This document shows, in pieces, positions 63,363 to 64,000 of a stretch of 64,000 bases of DNA (position 1 is its first letter; each line of letters begins with the position of its first letter). The notes under the pieces are model-generated. The model was not told the DNA's origin. It did no database searches and worked only from the letters and a program-made list of their open reading frames with translations. Source of the DNA: Synchiropus splendidus (taxonomy: Eukaryota; Chordata; Actinopteri; Syngnathiformes; Callionymidae); contig NC_071349.1 of NCBI RefSeq assembly GCF_027744825.2, positions 2,790,001 through 2,854,000 of the forward strand, written 5' to 3'. The position numbers and the translations under genes were made by a program.

Positions 63363-64000
63363 TCAGAACATGAAATTTTCACCTCCCACTATAGCAGAAA
63401 GGGTCTTTCTAGTAGTTGCACATCAAATCTAAGATGTCTGAAGCGTTTTTCGAAAGTTATCAACATTTTTATGTTTGGCGTTCTGGAATCGACCTTATCT
63501 CAGGCTGAAAACGCGTTTTACGCATTGTGCCATAACTTTGCAGGGAAGCTTCAGAAAATGAAATGTTCACCTCCCACTATAGCAGAAAGGGTCTTTCTAG
63601 TAGTTGCACATCAAATCTAAGCTGTCTGAAGTGTGTTTCGAAACTTATGAACATTTTTATGTTTGGCGTTCCGTAATCGACCTTATCTCAGGATGAAAAA
63701 TCGTTTTCTGCATTGTCCCATAACTTTCCATGGGAAGCTTCAGAACATGAAATTTTGATCTCCCACTATAGCAGAAAGGGTCTTTCTAGTAGTTGCACAT
63801 CAAATCTAAGCTGTCTGAAGTGTTGTTCCAAAGTTATCAACATTTTTATGTTTGGCGTTCCGGAACCCACCTTATCTCAGGCTGAAAACGCGTTTTCGGC
63901 ATTGTGCCATAACTTTGCAGGGAAGCTTCAGACATGAAATTTTGACGTCCCACTATAGCAGAAAGGGTCTTTCTAGTAGTTGCACATCAAATCTAAGCTG

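Larger units (their letters stand above)
49965..64000 (+). repeat. 188-bp tandem satellite array, right part
   Basis: The same satellite resumes immediately after the LINE tail with TCTCAAGCTGAAAACGCG, the part of the monomer expected next after the left flank's CCACCTTATC. It continues to the window end in the same orientation, about 75 monomers. Variants seen left of the LINE also occur here. For example, the linked type with AGGATGAAAAATCG and a CATTGTCCC downstream occurs near 34530 and near 53730, 58050, 60685 and 63320. The array therefore existed before the insertion, or has exchanged sequence across it. No host gene or RNA gene is visible. Confidence 0.97.

Noticed and set aside
1..64000. 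CRISPR-like repeat array
   Set aside because: The repeats are directly abutting 188-bp monomers with no separate unique spacers, in a eukaryotic context.
1..64000. CENP-B box in the monomer
   Set aside because: No stretch of the consensus fits the TTCG....A..CGGG core on either strand. TTCGAAAG and TTCCGGAA segments only share a few bases.
1..64000. Telomere-type or other simple repeat blocks in the satellite
   Set aside because: AAAGGGTCTTTC resembles TTAGGG only superficially. Apart from the ATTCTG tail of the LINE, no short tandem repeat block was seen.

Overview
The window is almost entirely one tandem satellite array. A monomer of about 188 bp repeats head to tail, always in the same orientation, from the first base to the last. 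It is interrupted once, by a 5'-truncated non-LTR retrotransposon (LINE) at about 47309-49964. Dividing the roughly 61.3 kb of satellite by 188 bp gives about 326 monomers. Neither edge of the array lies inside the window. I see no tRNA, rRNA, CRISPR array, operon or ordinary host gene.

Organism: a eukaryote, very probably a teleost fish. The LINE protein has an APE-type endonuclease remnant, a reverse transcriptase with [14 protein letters not shown] and FADD motifs, a C-terminal end reading [11 protein letters not shown], an AATAAA signal and a tail of ATTCTG units. That combination matches my knowledge of L2/CR1-group elements common in fish. The chromosomal position is unknown; a pericentromeric or other heterochromatic block is the natural inference.

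Layout: 1-15.6 kb contains a 4.49-kb block present twice (1261-5752 and 7639-12130). Part of the second copy is duplicated again in tandem as a 15-monomer unit (9976-12739 and 12793-15556). From 15.9 to 17.8 kb there is a 940-bp, five-monomer tandem duplication. From 17.5 to 25.5 kb there are several overlapping duplications, including three copies of a monomer carrying the same internal deletion of about 107 bp. From 34 to 47 kb there are further duplications with offsets of 939/940, 1879, 2631, 2819, 3008 and 3761 bp, nearly all within a base or two of a multiple of 188. After the LINE, the same satellite resumes in the same phase and orientation, and a 2633-bp-offset duplication covers 58.3-63.4 kb.

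The many short reading frames of 60-110 codons on both strands are satellite sequence read in rotating frames (188 is not a multiple of 3). They recur with the repeat and I do not annotate them as genes. The only protein-coding sequence recognised is the LINE frame, which is open from inside the satellite to the LINE stop codon but lacks its 5' part. The window is informative mainly about satellite evolution: unequal exchange in whole-monomer steps, CpG-type decay, linked variant subfamilies, and dyad symmetry in the monomer. I found no convincing new gene system.
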